NCBI RefSeq assembly: GCF_030826625.1
Contig: NZ_JAPJNQ010000019.1
Coordinates: forward strand, 1-30,101
Direction of reading: 5' to 3'
Source: Corynebacterium sp.
GTDB taxonomy: Bacteria > Actinomycetota > Actinomycetes > Mycobacteriales > Mycobacteriaceae
Length of the DNA stretch: 30,101 bases
Part shown: in pieces, positions 1 to 8,630 of the stretch
Numbering within the stretch: the stretch's first letter is position 1
How the letters are laid out: every line of letters starts with the position of its first letter
The notes under the pieces: model-generated
What the model was told of the DNA's origin: nothing
The model's input: only the letters and a program-made list of their open reading frames with translations
Database searches by the model: none
Made by a program: the position numbers and the translations under genes

Positions 1-869
1 GTGTAACCGTCGGTACTCACTGATGTGCCTACCGCGGTTACACGCTGCGCCAAAGCCTGGATGCGAAAAACATCCTGATCAATACGGATACCACTCTGCT
101 GGGGAACTCCGCGGCCATCACTCGACACATCTTGGCCAGCCCGCAAGCCTTTGCGGAAGTCACCGAGGAACTGACCAAGCGCATCGGTGAAGAAACTTCT
201 GCCACCCAACACGAGTGGTTCGAGGCTGCCCACCGCAACCACCTGGCCTTCGCCGACGTCGGCAAGCAAGAAAACTGGCCAGAAACCGCCGCAGGCACCG
301 CGCACATGGAAGCCATCATGGAAGCCATCCAGCAACAGGCCCCGAAAGATGCACTGTATACCTTTGGTGCCGGAAACCACTGCCTGTGGGCGCAGCGCTA
401 CCTGCACACGGAAACCTACCCTTCGCAGCTCAGCGTGCGTAACGGCTCGATGGGCTATTCCATTCCGTCTGCCGTAGCAGCTTCGCTGCAGTTCCCCGAG
501 CGCACCGTCATCACCATTGCTGGCGACGGCGAATACCTGATGAACGGCCAAGAGCTTGCCACCGCGGTGCAGGCAGGCGGGGCGTTTATGGCCGTGGTGA
601 TGAGCAACGCGGAATTCGGCACCATCCGCACCCACCAGCTCAACCACTACCCCAAGCGGGTATCCGGCACGCAGCTGAACAACCCAGATTTCGCTGCCGC
701 CGCCGTTGCCTTCGGTGCGCACGGCGAAACAGTCACCGCTGACCAGGACGCCGCCGGGGCTGTCGAACGCGCCCTGGCTGCGGTGCGTGAAGGAAAACCG
801 GCAGTGATTAACGTTATTACTGACCAAGCACTGTCCATCCCAACCATTCGCCAAAACACCGACGAATAA
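1..869 (+). CDS. Thiamine-diphosphate-dependent enzyme (acetolactate synthase / 2-oxo-acid decarboxylase-like), C-terminal part, frame disrupted at the 5' end
   Basis: This is the C-terminal catalytic half of a ThDP enzyme resembling acetolactate synthase-type proteins. The ThDP/Mg binding motif is visible as GDGEYLMNGQELATA followed about 25 residues later by SNAEFGTIR, then the usual NPDFAAAAVAFGAHG segment. The frame of the conserved part is open from base 24; the first Met codon (132) lies inside the conserved region and is not a plausible start. Upstream, bases 3-17 read VTVGT in the same frame, as expected for the central domain, but a TGA follows at 21-23. Bases 13-39 read LTDVPTA in another frame, and the original frame resumes as GYTLRQ. 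That pattern suggests two small deletions, so the gene may be a pseudogene or carry sequence errors. The substrate cannot be decided. It is the first visible gene of a + strand cluster with a permease, an aminotransferase and an amidase. Confidence 0.75.
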
Positions 870-950
870 CGCCGGGAACACACCGCCGCCGGCAACAACA
901 GCGTGCCGCCCCGGCCGCCAGCACCCAGCTCACACAAGAAAGCAACCGCT

Positions 951-2270
951 ATGAGCACAAACAACCACAGCGCCACCAGTGGCGCCAGCCCAGCAACTAG
1001 CACCGCAAAACAACAGGCGAAGAAAAACGCCGAGCCAGCCGGATCCACCTCATCGTGGGTGATCACGCTGTTCGGTACCGCCGTCGGCGCAGGCATCCTA
1101 TTTTTGCCGATTAACGCCGGATCCTTCGGCTTCATCCCGTTGCTGTTCGCCACGATCATCGCGTTCCCACTGGTCTACTATTCCCACCGCACCTACGCGC
1201 GCATCGTCTCTGCAGCACCAGAAAAAGACCACGGCAAAGACGTTCTGGAACTGTGCACGCAATACCTCGGCCGCGGCGGCGGGGTCATCATCGCGATCTT
1301 GTACTGGATCGCCGTATTTTCCACCGTGCTCATTTACGGTGTCTCGATCACCAATGCCGTCGATAGTTTCATCGTCAACCAACTGGGTGGGCCTTCAATC
1401 AACCGCTGGATCTTGGCGACGCTGTGTGTTGGTTTAATGACAGCCGGGTTCGCCTTCGGCCGCAAACCAATGCTGTGGCTGGCGCAGATCCTGGTCTACC
1501 CACTGATCCTGTTCCTGGCGATTACCTCGATCTACCTGATTCCGCGCTGGGATATCTCCAGCTTTCTGGAATTCGACTATGACGGCGGCGGCTTCCTCTC
1601 CGTCGTCAAGGGTGTTTTGCTGATCCTGCCGGTGATGGTGTTCTCGTTCTCGCACATGGCAGCGCTTTCGCAGCTATCCGTCGACATGCAGCCGGCGCAT
1701 GGCAAGAACACGGAAAAGCGCGTGTCCAAGATTGAGTTCTACACCGCGATCCTGCTGGTCGTATTCACCATGGTCTTCGTGTGGTCGTGCGTGCTGGCAC
1801 TCGGCGCCGACGGTATGCGCGAGGCGCACGAGCAAAACATTCCGGTGCTGTCCTACTTCGCAAACGTCACCGGCACCCCGATCATGGCCGCAATCGCGCC
1901 GATGGTGGTGGTGTGCGCGATCGTGTCCTCGTACTTCGGCCACCTGCTGGGTAGTGAGGAAGGCACCGAGTACCTGTTCAAAACCGTCGCACCCAAAACC
2001 GCCGAACGTATCCCGCGCCGCAACCTGCTGATCGGCATCTACGTCTTCGCGTTCGCCGCCACCACCCTGGTCGCCGTGTTCAACCCGTCGATCGTGACCT
2101 TGGCGTCGCTGGTCGCTGGTGTTTTCGTGGTCTTTTTGGTCTACCTGCTGCCGGTCTACATGTTCCGCAACCTGGACGTGTACAAGCACGTCCGCAAAGA
2201 CAAAGCCAACTACTTCGTATTGATCCTGGGCCTGATCATCATGGCCATCACCATCTGGGATCTGTTCTAA
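951..2270 (+). CDS. Amino-acid permease, SdaC/HAAAP (serine/threonine/aromatic) family
   Basis: A 439-residue integral membrane protein with about eleven hydrophobic segments. After a polar, Ser/Ala/Lys-rich N-terminus of about 35 residues comes the first helix with GTAVGAGILFLPINAG, the hallmark of hydroxy/aromatic amino-acid permeases (SdaC, TdcC, Mtr types). These are proton or sodium symporters of the cytoplasmic membrane. The same frame is open back to a GTG at 903, but ATG 951 is preferred because an AAGAAAG sequence lies just upstream and because the 903 start would add a Pro/Ala stretch. It is 81 bases downstream of the ThDP enzyme and 99 bases before an aminotransferase, so it probably imports the substrate of this cluster. 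Exact specificity (serine, aromatic amino acid or a derivative) cannot be read from the sequence. Confidence 0.85.
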   Translation: MSTNNHSATSGASPATSTAKQQAKKNAEPAGSTSSWVITLFGTAVGAGILFLPINAGSFGFIPLLFATIIAFPLVYYSHRTYARIVSAAPEKDHGKDVLELCTQYLGRGGGVIIAILYWIAVFSTVLIYGVSITNAVDSFIVNQLGGPSINRWILATLCVGLMTAGFAFGRKPMLWLAQILVYPLILFLAITSIYLIPRWDISSFLEFDYDGGGFLSVVKGVLLILPVMVFSFSHMAALSQLSVDMQPAHGKNTEKRVSKIEFYTAILLVVFTMVFVWSCVLALGADGMREAHEQNIPVLSYFANVTGTPIMAAIAPMVVVCAIVSSYFGHLLGSEEGTEYLFKTVAPKTAERIPRRNLLIGIYVFAFAATTLVAVFNPSIVTLASLVAGVFVVFLVYLLPVYMFRNLDVYKHVRKDKANYFVLILGLIIMAITIWDLF

Positions 2271-2281
2271 TACTTGACGTT

Positions 2282-2300
2282 CAGGTTGCACCTGTAACCT
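2282..2300. promoter_or_regulatory. Dyad sequence upstream of the aminotransferase
   Basis: CAGGT at 2282-2286 pairs with ACCTG at 2290-2294, and AGGTT at 2283-2287 with AACCT at 2296-2300, giving two nested small dyads in the 99-base gap between the permease and the aminotransferase. TTGAC precedes them at 2274. This may be an operator or an internal promoter element; there is no further support. Confidence 0.2.
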
Positions 2301-2369
2301 CAATCCCGCATCACCCCCATCAACCAGGGCCCTGCTAACCCCCACCCGCATTCTCAGGAGGTCAGATTC

Positions 2370-3407
2370 ATGCTGCGCAAAGATCTTAGCGAATTTCCTT
2401 ATTACCGCCCCGGCAAAAGCGCCGAGGGTATGGTCAAGCTCTCATCCAATGAGGCCGACTACGCCCCGCCATCATTCGTGCAAGATGCCATCCACGCGGC
2501 CGTGCAGTATGGCAACCGCTATGGCGAATTCGGCTGCCCGGAACTTACCGCAGCACTCGCAGACTACCTAGGGGTTGGGGAGGATAATCTCTGCGTCGGC
2601 CCTGGTGCCTCCTCCATCGTGCAGCGTGCGGTGCGCATTACCTGCAACACCGGCGACGAGGTGGTTTTCCCGTGGCGCAGCTTCGAGGCCTACCCACTGT
2701 ATGTGCGCATGGCGGGTGCCGTTCCGGTGACAGTTCCGCTTGCCGACGACTACAGCATCGATCTGCGCGCCTGCACCGAGGCCATCACGGACAAGACCAA
2801 ACTGGTGATCCTGTGCAACCCGAATAACCCGACCGGTACGACGTTTAGCCGCGCCGAGTTCCGCGAGTTCATGGATATGGTGCCGGATGACCTCGTGGTG
2901 CTGATCGACGAGGCGTACTGGGAATTCAACGATGATCCCGACCGCCCGGATGCGGTACAGGAAATCCAGGACTACCCAAACCTGATTGGTGCACGCACCT
3001 TCTCTAAGGCCTTCGGCTTGGCAGGCTTGCGCGTCGGCTACGGCTTTGCCCAGCCAGAATTGGCGAAAGCACTGAACCTGGTGGCTTTGCCGCTGACGGT
3101 GACCGAAATGGCGGAGCAAGCAGCAATCGCTGCCCTGGCCAACCGCGATGCATTTACCCCGCGTGTAGAAGAGTCCAAGCGCCAGCGTGATCGCATCGCC
3201 CGTGCCGTCGGTGCCGCACCGTCGCAAGGCAACTTTGTGTGGCTACCGCGCGCGGACGCCGAGGATGTGGAAAAGCGCATTTTCGATGAAGGTGTGATCA
3301 TCCGCCGTTACGGCGACGAAGGCGTGCGGATTTCCGTGACCAGTGAAAAAGAAGCCGACGCCTTCCTGAATGCATGGGAACGCGCAGGAATTAGTAAGGA
3401 AAGCTAG
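2370..3407 (+). CDS. pat: Pyridoxal-phosphate aminotransferase, Pat/HisC-like (aromatic amino acid aminotransferase)
   Basis: A 345-residue fold-type I aminotransferase. The sequence shows KLSSNEADYAPP near the N-terminus, EVVFPWRSFEAYP, NPNNPTGTTF, DEAYWEF, the PLP-lysine motif ARTFSKAFGLAGLRVGYG, and a C-terminal EGVRISV with the substrate-carboxylate arginine. It strongly resembles what I recall of Corynebacterium glutamicum Pat, which transaminates aromatic 2-oxo acids, and is related to histidinol-phosphate aminotransferase HisC. A strong AGGAGG lies 8 bases before ATG 2370. The downstream amidase starts on the last base of this gene's stop codon, so the two are translationally coupled. 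Because it sits in a permease/amidase/ThDP-enzyme cluster rather than a his operon, a catabolic role on an amino acid released by the amidase is inferred. HisC activity cannot be excluded. Confidence 0.85.
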   Translation: MLRKDLSEFPYYRPGKSAEGMVKLSSNEADYAPPSFVQDAIHAAVQYGNRYGEFGCPELTAALADYLGVGEDNLCVGPGASSIVQRAVRITCNTGDEVVFPWRSFEAYPLYVRMAGAVPVTVPLADDYSIDLRACTEAITDKTKLVILCNPNNPTGTTFSRAEFREFMDMVPDDLVVLIDEAYWEFNDDPDRPDAVQEIQDYPNLIGARTFSKAFGLAGLRVGYGFAQPELAKALNLVALPLTVTEMAEQAAIAALANRDAFTPRVEESKRQRDRIARAVGAAPSQGNFVWLPRADAEDVEKRIFDEGVIIRRYGDEGVRISVTSEKEADAFLNAWERAGISKES

Positions 3408-4693
3408 TGATGACGAACTCGGGTTTTTCTGGCCTCACCTTTTCTGGCCACGACTTTTCCGATGAAGCGTTCCTGCAGGATTTCGACACCATGTCCTCGC
3501 ACGGGGCAACCGCAGACGGTGGTGTAGACCGCGAGGCGTGCACCCAGGCGGACCAGGAAAACCGCCAGTGGATGTCCCACGTGTTCGAGCGCACCACGGG
3601 CAACCCGGTCCAATTCGATGCCATCGCGAATCAGTTTTCCACCATCGAGTTCGTGCCCGGAGCGCCTTACGTGTTGCTGGGCTCGCACCTGGATTCGCAG
3701 CCGATGGCGGGGCGTTTCGACGGCGCTTATGGTGTGCTCGCAGGCGCTTATGCTGCCGGCCGGGTGCGGGCAGCGGTAGAAGCCGGTGAGATCACCCCGA
3801 AGTTCAACCTGGCAGTGGTCAACTGGTTTAACGAGGAAGGCTCGCGTTTTGCCCCCAGCATGATGGGCAGTTCGGTGGCGATCAACAAGATGGGCTTGGA
3901 TGAGGCGTTGGAGTCCACCGATTTTTATGGCACCACCGTGCGCGAGGCTTTCGACGAGACCGGCTACCCTGGCGATGCCCATTTGCCAGAGATTGCCTCA
4001 TACGCAGAGATCCACAACGAGCAGGGCAAGAACCTGGAGCAGGCCGGAGCACAGATCGGGTTGGTGACCGCGACGTGGGGCGCTCGGAAATTCCGGGTCG
4101 TCGTCCGTGGCGAGCAGGGCCACACCGGTTCGACGCTGATGGAAGATCGCCACGACGCGTTGTTTGGCGCCTCGATTGTGATTGCGCAGGCACGACGCAT
4201 CGTCGACAAGTTTCCAGGCCAGCCGTTGCAAATCTCTGTTTCGCAGATGGAGGTCAAGCCGAATTCGCCGGTGACCATCGCACGCGAGGTCATTTTCAAC
4301 GTCGATATCCGCTGCCCACACGCGGAAATTCTGGATCAGGCCGAGCAGCACCTAGAGACGGTGATTGCCGAGGCTGCCGACGAGGCACGCGTGAAGATCG
4401 ATCGCACCTTGACGCACAGCTGGAATCAGAACGACTATTCACCGGCTGGCTGCGAACTCGCCCGCGAGGTTGCCGAAGAGCTGGGCTATTCGCACCGCGA
4501 GGTGATGACGGTCGCCGGGCACGATTCCACGAATATGAAAGACGAAGTGCCCACCGTGATGCTGTTTGTGCCGAGCGTCGACGGCATTTCGCACAACGAG
4601 GCCGAGTTAACTCTTGACGACGACTGCCTGGCCGGTTTGGACGTGTTTACTGGTGTGGTTCGGCGCTTGGTGGCTGGCGCGCTGCACGAATAA
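3407..4693 (+). CDS. M20-family Zn-dependent amidase (allantoate amidohydrolase / N-carbamoyl-L-amino-acid hydrolase type)
   Basis: About 428 residues, the usual length for this family, whose members hydrolyse N-carbamoyl, ureido or related amide bonds in the cytosol. Metal-site motifs appear in order: GSHLDSQ, GRFDGAYGVLAG, NWFNEEGSRFAPSMMGS, AEIHNEQG, and the C-terminal AGHDSTNM and GISHNEAE. GEQGHTGSTLMEDRHDA matches the lid/dimerisation region. Two starts are possible: GTG 3407, which overlaps the previous stop by one base, or ATG 3410. AAGGA at about 3397 serves either. The overlap with the aminotransferase implies coupled synthesis. The substrate is unknown; N-carbamoyl or N-acyl amino acids are the likely class given the neighbours. 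No uricase, allantoinase or hydantoinase gene is visible nearby, which argues against a purine-degradation role. Confidence 0.85.
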   Translation: MMTNSGFSGLTFSGHDFSDEAFLQDFDTMSSHGATADGGVDREACTQADQENRQWMSHVFERTTGNPVQFDAIANQFSTIEFVPGAPYVLLGSHLDSQPMAGRFDGAYGVLAGAYAAGRVRAAVEAGEITPKFNLAVVNWFNEEGSRFAPSMMGSSVAINKMGLDEALESTDFYGTTVREAFDETGYPGDAHLPEIASYAEIHNEQGKNLEQAGAQIGLVTATWGARKFRVVVRGEQGHTGSTLMEDRHDALFGASIVIAQARRIVDKFPGQPLQISVSQMEVKPNSPVTIAREVIFNVDIRCPHAEILDQAEQHLETVIAEAADEARVKIDRTLTHSWNQNDYSPAGCELAREVAEELGYSHREVMTVAGHDSTNMKDEVPTVMLFVPSVDGISHNEAELTLDDDCLAGLDVFTGVVRRLVAGALHE

Positions 4694-4712
4694 CGGCCTG
4701 GACGGGTACGAG

Positions 4713-5450
4713 CTAAAACAATGTGGCATCCCCGGGCTGCGCCTTCGCGGTGGTAGCCCGGGGTTTGTGCTGTGCGCCTACGTCACGTGGAACGTCCGCA
4801 ATGCGCACCTGCTGGCTCAGACTTTCTGAAGCCGCGAGTGCTTCCGCCAGCAATTCCTCGTCGCCGTGCAGGTTAGGATCGAGCCAGTCGTCGTGTAGTT
4901 CTTCCGGCAACAGTAGTGGCATGCGCGGGTGCACAGTGGAGGCTTCGGCGACAGCATCACGGGTGACCAGCGCATAGCTGAGAAGATCGCCCTCCGGCTG
5001 GTGAGAAGCAGCCACGATCGTCGCAATAGCAAAGCCTTGTGTGCCTGGTAATTCGAAGCGCTGGCCTTTTTCTATGTACCAATGTGCCGGGGCCAAGCCG
5101 CGGTGCTGGGCAAACGGTTTCTTCCATACGCGCGATTGCAGAAGTTTATCGTCGCGGGCGTTGAATGCGCTGAATTGGGCTGGCTCATTGCCTAAATGCA
5201 ACCACCACCACGCAAGGTCTAGCTGGCGCTTGGCTTCCGGGGCGGTGTCATCAGAGGTGGTGTCATCAGAGGCCGTGCTCACCTTGGCGGTGATCAGGGG
5301 GTTTAGGTTGCGGGCTTTACGCCCAGTAATTTTCGCGGTGCCGACACGCTGGTCCATCCATTGCTCCAGGAGTTGCTGGCTTTCTGGTTGGAACAGCGGC
5401 TCGTAGTTCGGCAGTTCCATGGTCGGCTCGAGCCCGTACGTTGCACACAT
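4713..5450 (-). CDS. SRAP-domain protein (HMCES/YedK family, SOS response-associated peptidase)
   Basis: A 245-residue protein that would shield abasic sites in single-stranded DNA by forming a thiazolidine DNA-protein crosslink through its N-terminal cysteine. The start is fixed by MCATYG: Cys2 becomes the catalytic N-terminus once Met is removed. Other family landmarks are FNAR (about residue 96), RGLAPAHWYIEKG in the place of the family's Pro-Ala-x-x-(F/Y)-x-E motif, and VHPRMPLLL with the conserved His. An acidic insert SDDTTSDDT comes from a 15-bp tandem duplication. It is convergent with the amidase gene and lies 23 bases downstream of fucU on the same strand, but is not obviously part of the fucose operon. 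Corynebacterial SRAP proteins are known by homology only. Confidence 0.85.
   Translation of the reverse strand: MCATYGLEPTMELPNYEPLFQPESQQLLEQWMDQRVGTAKITGRKARNLNPLITAKVSTASDDTTSDDTAPEAKRQLDLAWWWLHLGNEPAQFSAFNARDDKLLQSRVWKKPFAQHRGLAPAHWYIEKGQRFELPGTQGFAIATIVAASHQPEGDLLSYALVTRDAVAEASTVHPRMPLLLPEELHDDWLDPNLHGDEELLAEALAASESLSQQVRIADVPRDVGAQHKPRATTAKAQPGDATLF
4730..4763 (+). terminator. Probable intrinsic terminator of the permease-aminotransferase-amidase operon
   Basis: CCCCGGGCT at 4730-4738 pairs perfectly with AGCCCGGGG at 4755-4763, a 9-bp GC-rich stem with a 16-base loop, followed on the + strand by TTTGTG. It lies 36 bases after the amidase stop, inside the 3' end of the convergent SRAP gene. 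The T-run is short, so strength is uncertain. Confidence 0.5.
5244..5273. repeat. 15-bp tandem duplication inside the SRAP gene
   Basis: Bases 5244-5258 and 5259-5273 are two copies of a 15-bp unit that differ only at the last base. In the - strand protein they encode the repeated SDDT(T) acidic segment. It is in frame, so it adds five residues and is probably a replication-slippage product in a tolerant loop. Confidence 0.8.
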
Positions 5451-5473
5451 GGCCGCTAGCCTACCGGGGTCTG

Positions 5474-5899
5474 CTAGTCGAGAATCACGCCCTTTCGTAG
5501 GATGATGTTCCCGTATTGAGCGGTTTCTCCGGTAACGACCGTCAAATAAGAATCTTGCGCGCGCTCATAAAAGCTAAACCGCTCCAAGAATTCTGGTCTC
5601 GCGTTTGGATCATGTTCACGGATGAGCTTGTCGTAGGTATCCCACACCGGCGCGTCAGAATCACCCACTACCGGTGCCATCAGCGAATATTGTTTATCCT
5701 CGTATTGGTCGAGTTTGAACAGTGGCATGATCGCCGCAAGCAAAGCAGGGATGCCGATACCATCCATCCGGATAGTGCGTGCTCCATCACCGAATCGCGG
5801 GTAGTGGGCGTCGGCAAGCGTAATTTCGTCACCGTGTCCCATTGCGGATAATGCTGCCAGTAGTTCTGGAGTGAGCAAGGGTGAGATTCCGCGCAACAT
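5474..5899 (-). CDS. fucU: L-fucose mutarotase, RbsD/FucU family
   Basis: A 141-residue cytosolic protein that interconverts alpha- and beta-L-fucopyranose, supplying the anomer used by the dehydrogenase. It follows the FucU pattern closely: MLRGISPLLTPELL at the N-terminus, MGHGDEI with His22, DAHYPRF with His32, IMPLFKLDQY, SFYERAQDSY, and TAQYGNIILRKG near the C-terminus. The length is normal for FucU. Its ATG is 3 bases after the fucP stop, so it is the last gene of a fucD-fucP-fucU operon. The alternative RbsD (ribose pyranase) is less likely because of the FucU-specific sequence and the fucose genes around it. Confidence 0.92.
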   Translation of the reverse strand: MLRGISPLLTPELLAALSAMGHGDEITLADAHYPRFGDGARTIRMDGIGIPALLAAIMPLFKLDQYEDKQYSLMAPVVGDSDAPVWDTYDKLIREHDPNARPEFLERFSFYERAQDSYLTVVTGETAQYGNIILRKGVILD

Positions 5900-5902
5900 C
5901 GT

Positions 5903-7285
5903 TTACTTCTTCCCCATCGCTGGAGTCTCATCTATGTCGTCAGATTTTTGGTGCTTGATGGCATACAAACCAAAAGCACCGATGACAACGAAGCAGAGCA
6001 AGACGAAAGTGAAACCAATCTGTGGGTTGGTGGCGTCCTGAATCGCACCTTGGATCATCGGCGCGATCGCACCACCAATAATCGCCATGACCAGGCCAGA
6101 AGATGCGAACTTGGTATCGCGACCGACACCTGTCAACGAGATTCCGTAGATGGTTGGGAACAGCAACGAGATGCAAGCAGAAAGAGCGACGATACACAGC
6201 GCACCGAGAACATTGCCGGAAAGGATACCGATAATGGTGAAAACAACACCCAGCCCGCACATGATGGTCAACAGGTAACGGCCTTCGATTTTGCCCATCA
6301 GCCACACCATGACAAACCTGGCAACCAGGAAGAACACCAGCGAGATCTGCAGCCACCAGCCGGCAGTTTCTAGGTCAGCATCCAAGGTGTATTGAATATA
6401 GAACGGAATGAATGTCCAGATACAAGTCTGTGCTGCGACGTTGAAAAACTGTGCTACCACACCGAAACGGTAGGTTCCGTTGTTCCACAAACGACCGATG
6501 ACGCCTTTGGGAACGTCGCTGAAGTCTGTTTCTTCCATCGCTTTGTTCTTCGGAACTTTCACGAAGAAGATGGACAGCGCCAGTGCAACGTAGAGTACTC
6601 CCAAGATGATGTATGGAATCATCACCTTTTCCAGTTCCTGGGAGGTTTGCTCCAGCAGCTGGTCTTCGGTTAATCCTGATTTGTCGACGGATTCACGAAT
6701 ATGAGGTGCTACCAACAGAGTGGCCATCAGCACACCGATATTGGCGCCAATCGGGTTGAATGCCTGCGCAAAGTTCAAACGCCGGGTTGCGTTTTTCTCC
6801 GGGCCAAGCGACATGACGTATGGGTTCGCGGAGGTTTCCACGATCGACAAACCGCCAGCAAGGATGAACAGTGCGGCGAGGAAAACACCGTAAGTCATGA
6901 TCTGTGATGCCGGGAAGAACATGAAGGCACCGAGTGCAGCCATGCTCATGCCCAGAACGACGCCGCCTTTGAAACCAAGCTTGGTATTGATGATGGCGGC
7001 TGGAATTGCGAGCAAGAAATATGCTCCGAAATAGGCGAACTGCACCAGCGCGGACTGGAACGCGTTCATATCAAAAACTGAGCTGAAGACGTTGACCATT
7101 GGCGCTGTCAGATCAGTCGAAATTCCCCACGCCGCGAAACATGCAACGATCAGGATGAAGGGCAGCAGCAAACCGGGGTAAATGAACCCACTAGATTCTG
7201 CTTTCTTTCCTGCAGTAGTTTTTGGTGCTCTGGTAGATTCTGTTCCCGTGTTTTCTGTTGGGTTCAGATTTGCTTTCTCATTCAT
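5903..7285 (-). CDS. fucP: L-fucose permease, MFS (FucP)
   Basis: A 460-residue major-facilitator sugar:H+ symporter of the cytoplasmic membrane with about twelve predicted helices. After a polar Thr/Lys-rich N-terminus (about 32 residues) the first helix reads LLLPFILIVACFAAWGISTDLT. FSSVFDMNAFQSALVQFAYFGAYFLLAIP and GGLSIVETSANPYV are strongly FucP-like. The C-terminal half has SGLVMAIIGGAIAPMIQG. The start is supported by TAAGGAAG 5 bases before ATG 7285. It lies between fucD (55 bases upstream) and fucU (3 bases downstream). Related MFS members carry glucose/galactose, so specificity rests on the sequence pattern and on the locus. Confidence 0.9.
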   Translation of the reverse strand: MNEKANLNPTENTGTESTRAPKTTAGKKAESSGFIYPGLLLPFILIVACFAAWGISTDLTAPMVNVFSSVFDMNAFQSALVQFAYFGAYFLLAIPAAIINTKLGFKGGVVLGMSMAALGAFMFFPASQIMTYGVFLAALFILAGGLSIVETSANPYVMSLGPEKNATRRLNFAQAFNPIGANIGVLMATLLVAPHIRESVDKSGLTEDQLLEQTSQELEKVMIPYIILGVLYVALALSIFFVKVPKNKAMEETDFSDVPKGVIGRLWNNGTYRFGVVAQFFNVAAQTCIWTFIPFYIQYTLDADLETAGWWLQISLVFFLVARFVMVWLMGKIEGRYLLTIMCGLGVVFTIIGILSGNVLGALCIVALSACISLLFPTIYGISLTGVGRDTKFASSGLVMAIIGGAIAPMIQGAIQDATNPQIGFTFVLLCFVVIGAFGLYAIKHQKSDDIDETPAMGKK

Positions 7286-7340
7286 ATCGCTTCCTTAGGA
7301 TTGTGCAGACAGTGCTGCCTTAATGTGAGAAACATGGCGC

Positions 7341-8630
7341 TTATGCACCTGGGTTGTACAGGTATTTTTCTGTGCTCGACAGCGTCATTTCGCAGCTGTT
7401 TCCCGGCAACAGAGGCGGCATGTAATTGCCGTTTTTGATCACCACCGGGTCGACGAAATGCTCGTGCTGGTTATCGACGTATTCGATCAAACGGTTGTCC
7501 AAGGTGCATGACACCGACAAGTAATCGAACATCGCAAAATGTTGTACAGCCTCGCATAATCCGACGCCACCGGCGTGTGGAATAACGGGTTTATTGAACT
7601 TATGTGCCAGCAAGTATTCAATGATGAGTTCTTGTGGTCCGGCGACCCGAGTGGCATCTACCTGCATGATTCCAAAAGCATTCGCCTGCAAGAATTGCTT
7701 ATACAGGATGCGCGACTGCATTTGTTCGCCGGTCGCAATCGGTATTGGATCAACTGCCCGTGCAATTGCTGCGTGCCCAAGCACGTCGTCGGGGCTAGTA
7801 GGTTCTTCCACAAACGCCAGATCGAACTCATGGAATTGCTTAATCCACTCAATCGCTTGTGGGACATCCCAGACTTGGTTCGCATCGACCGCCAAGCGCA
7901 CATCGGGGCCAATCGCTTCCCTGGCAAGTGCCAGACGACGCAAATCGTCGTCAAGGTTTTGCCCGACCTTGAGTTTGATCAGCTGGAAACCCTTATCTTG
8001 GCTTTCTGTTTTGGCCAAACGAACCATCTTGTCGTCGGAATAACCCAACCATCCCGCCGCCGTGGAATAACCCGGGTAGCCGTGCGCGAGAAGATTATCA
8101 ATACGCTCTTGCTGGCCGCGTTTTCCATCTTTCAGGAAGTCAATAGCTTCTTCTGGGGCTAAGGCATCCGTGAGATACCGGAAGTCCAGTGTCGCCACCA
8201 GGTCGGCTGGCTCCATTTCTGCTAACAGCCTCCAGAGCGGAACGCCTGCGCGTTTAGCCTTGAGATCCCAGAATGCGTTCAATACCGCACCAATGGCCAT
8301 GTGTTCGACGCCCTTTTCCGGGCCGAGCCACCGCAATTGGGAATCATGCACCAGCTCATCCCACGCGCGTTTCATGTTGTCGAGGTACGGTTCGATTTCT
8401 TGGCCGATGAACCGTTGACTGAGGGATTCAATCGCTTTACAGGCAACATCATTGCCGCGCCCGATAGTGAAAACAAAACCGATACCGGTATTCCCGTCGT
8501 CAGCGTCCGTAGAGATTTCTACATACGCCGAGGAATAATCCGGGTCCGGGTTCATCGCATCAGAGCCGGAGAGTGACTGTGATGTCGGAAACCTAAAATC
8601 ATAGGTTTTAATTTGCGTGATTCTGGACAA
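7341..8630 (-). CDS. fucD: L-fuconate dehydratase, enolase superfamily (FucD)
   Basis: A 429-residue enzyme that converts L-fuconate to 2-keto-3-deoxy-L-fuconate. Expected enolase-superfamily residues are all present: KLKVG with Lys219/Lys221, metal ligands Asp249 (DANQVWD), Glu275 (EEPTSPDD) and Glu302 (TGEQ), and the acid His352 (IPHAGGVGLCE). These positions sit one residue past the numbering I recall for the Xanthomonas campestris FucD, so the active site is conserved. The start is a TTG, not ATG: no in-frame ATG precedes the conserved MSRITQIK-like start, and a strong AAGGAGGG (complement of 8636-8643) lies 5 bases before the TTG. It is the first gene of a - strand operon with fucP and fucU and is divergent from the IclR-family regulator. 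Confidence 0.93.
   Translation of the reverse strand: MSRITQIKTYDFRFPTSQSLSGSDAMNPDPDYSSAYVEISTDADDGNTGIGFVFTIGRGNDVACKAIESLSQRFIGQEIEPYLDNMKRAWDELVHDSQLRWLGPEKGVEHMAIGAVLNAFWDLKAKRAGVPLWRLLAEMEPADLVATLDFRYLTDALAPEEAIDFLKDGKRGQQERIDNLLAHGYPGYSTAAGWLGYSDDKMVRLAKTESQDKGFQLIKLKVGQNLDDDLRRLALAREAIGPDVRLAVDANQVWDVPQAIEWIKQFHEFDLAFVEEPTSPDDVLGHAAIARAVDPIPIATGEQMQSRILYKQFLQANAFGIMQVDATRVAGPQELIIEYLLAHKFNKPVIPHAGGVGLCEAVQHFAMFDYLSVSCTLDNRLIEYVDNQHEHFVDPVVIKNGNYMPPLLPGNSCEMTLSSTEKYLYNPGA

Noticed and set aside
1674..2351. 225-residue open frame antisense to the permease
   Set aside because: Composition is Asp/Gln/His-rich as expected for the complement of a hydrophobic membrane-protein gene; no start signal or family pattern.
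2370..3407. Histidine biosynthesis HisC
   Set aside because: No other his genes nearby and the sequence is closer to the Pat pattern; HisC side activity is still possible.
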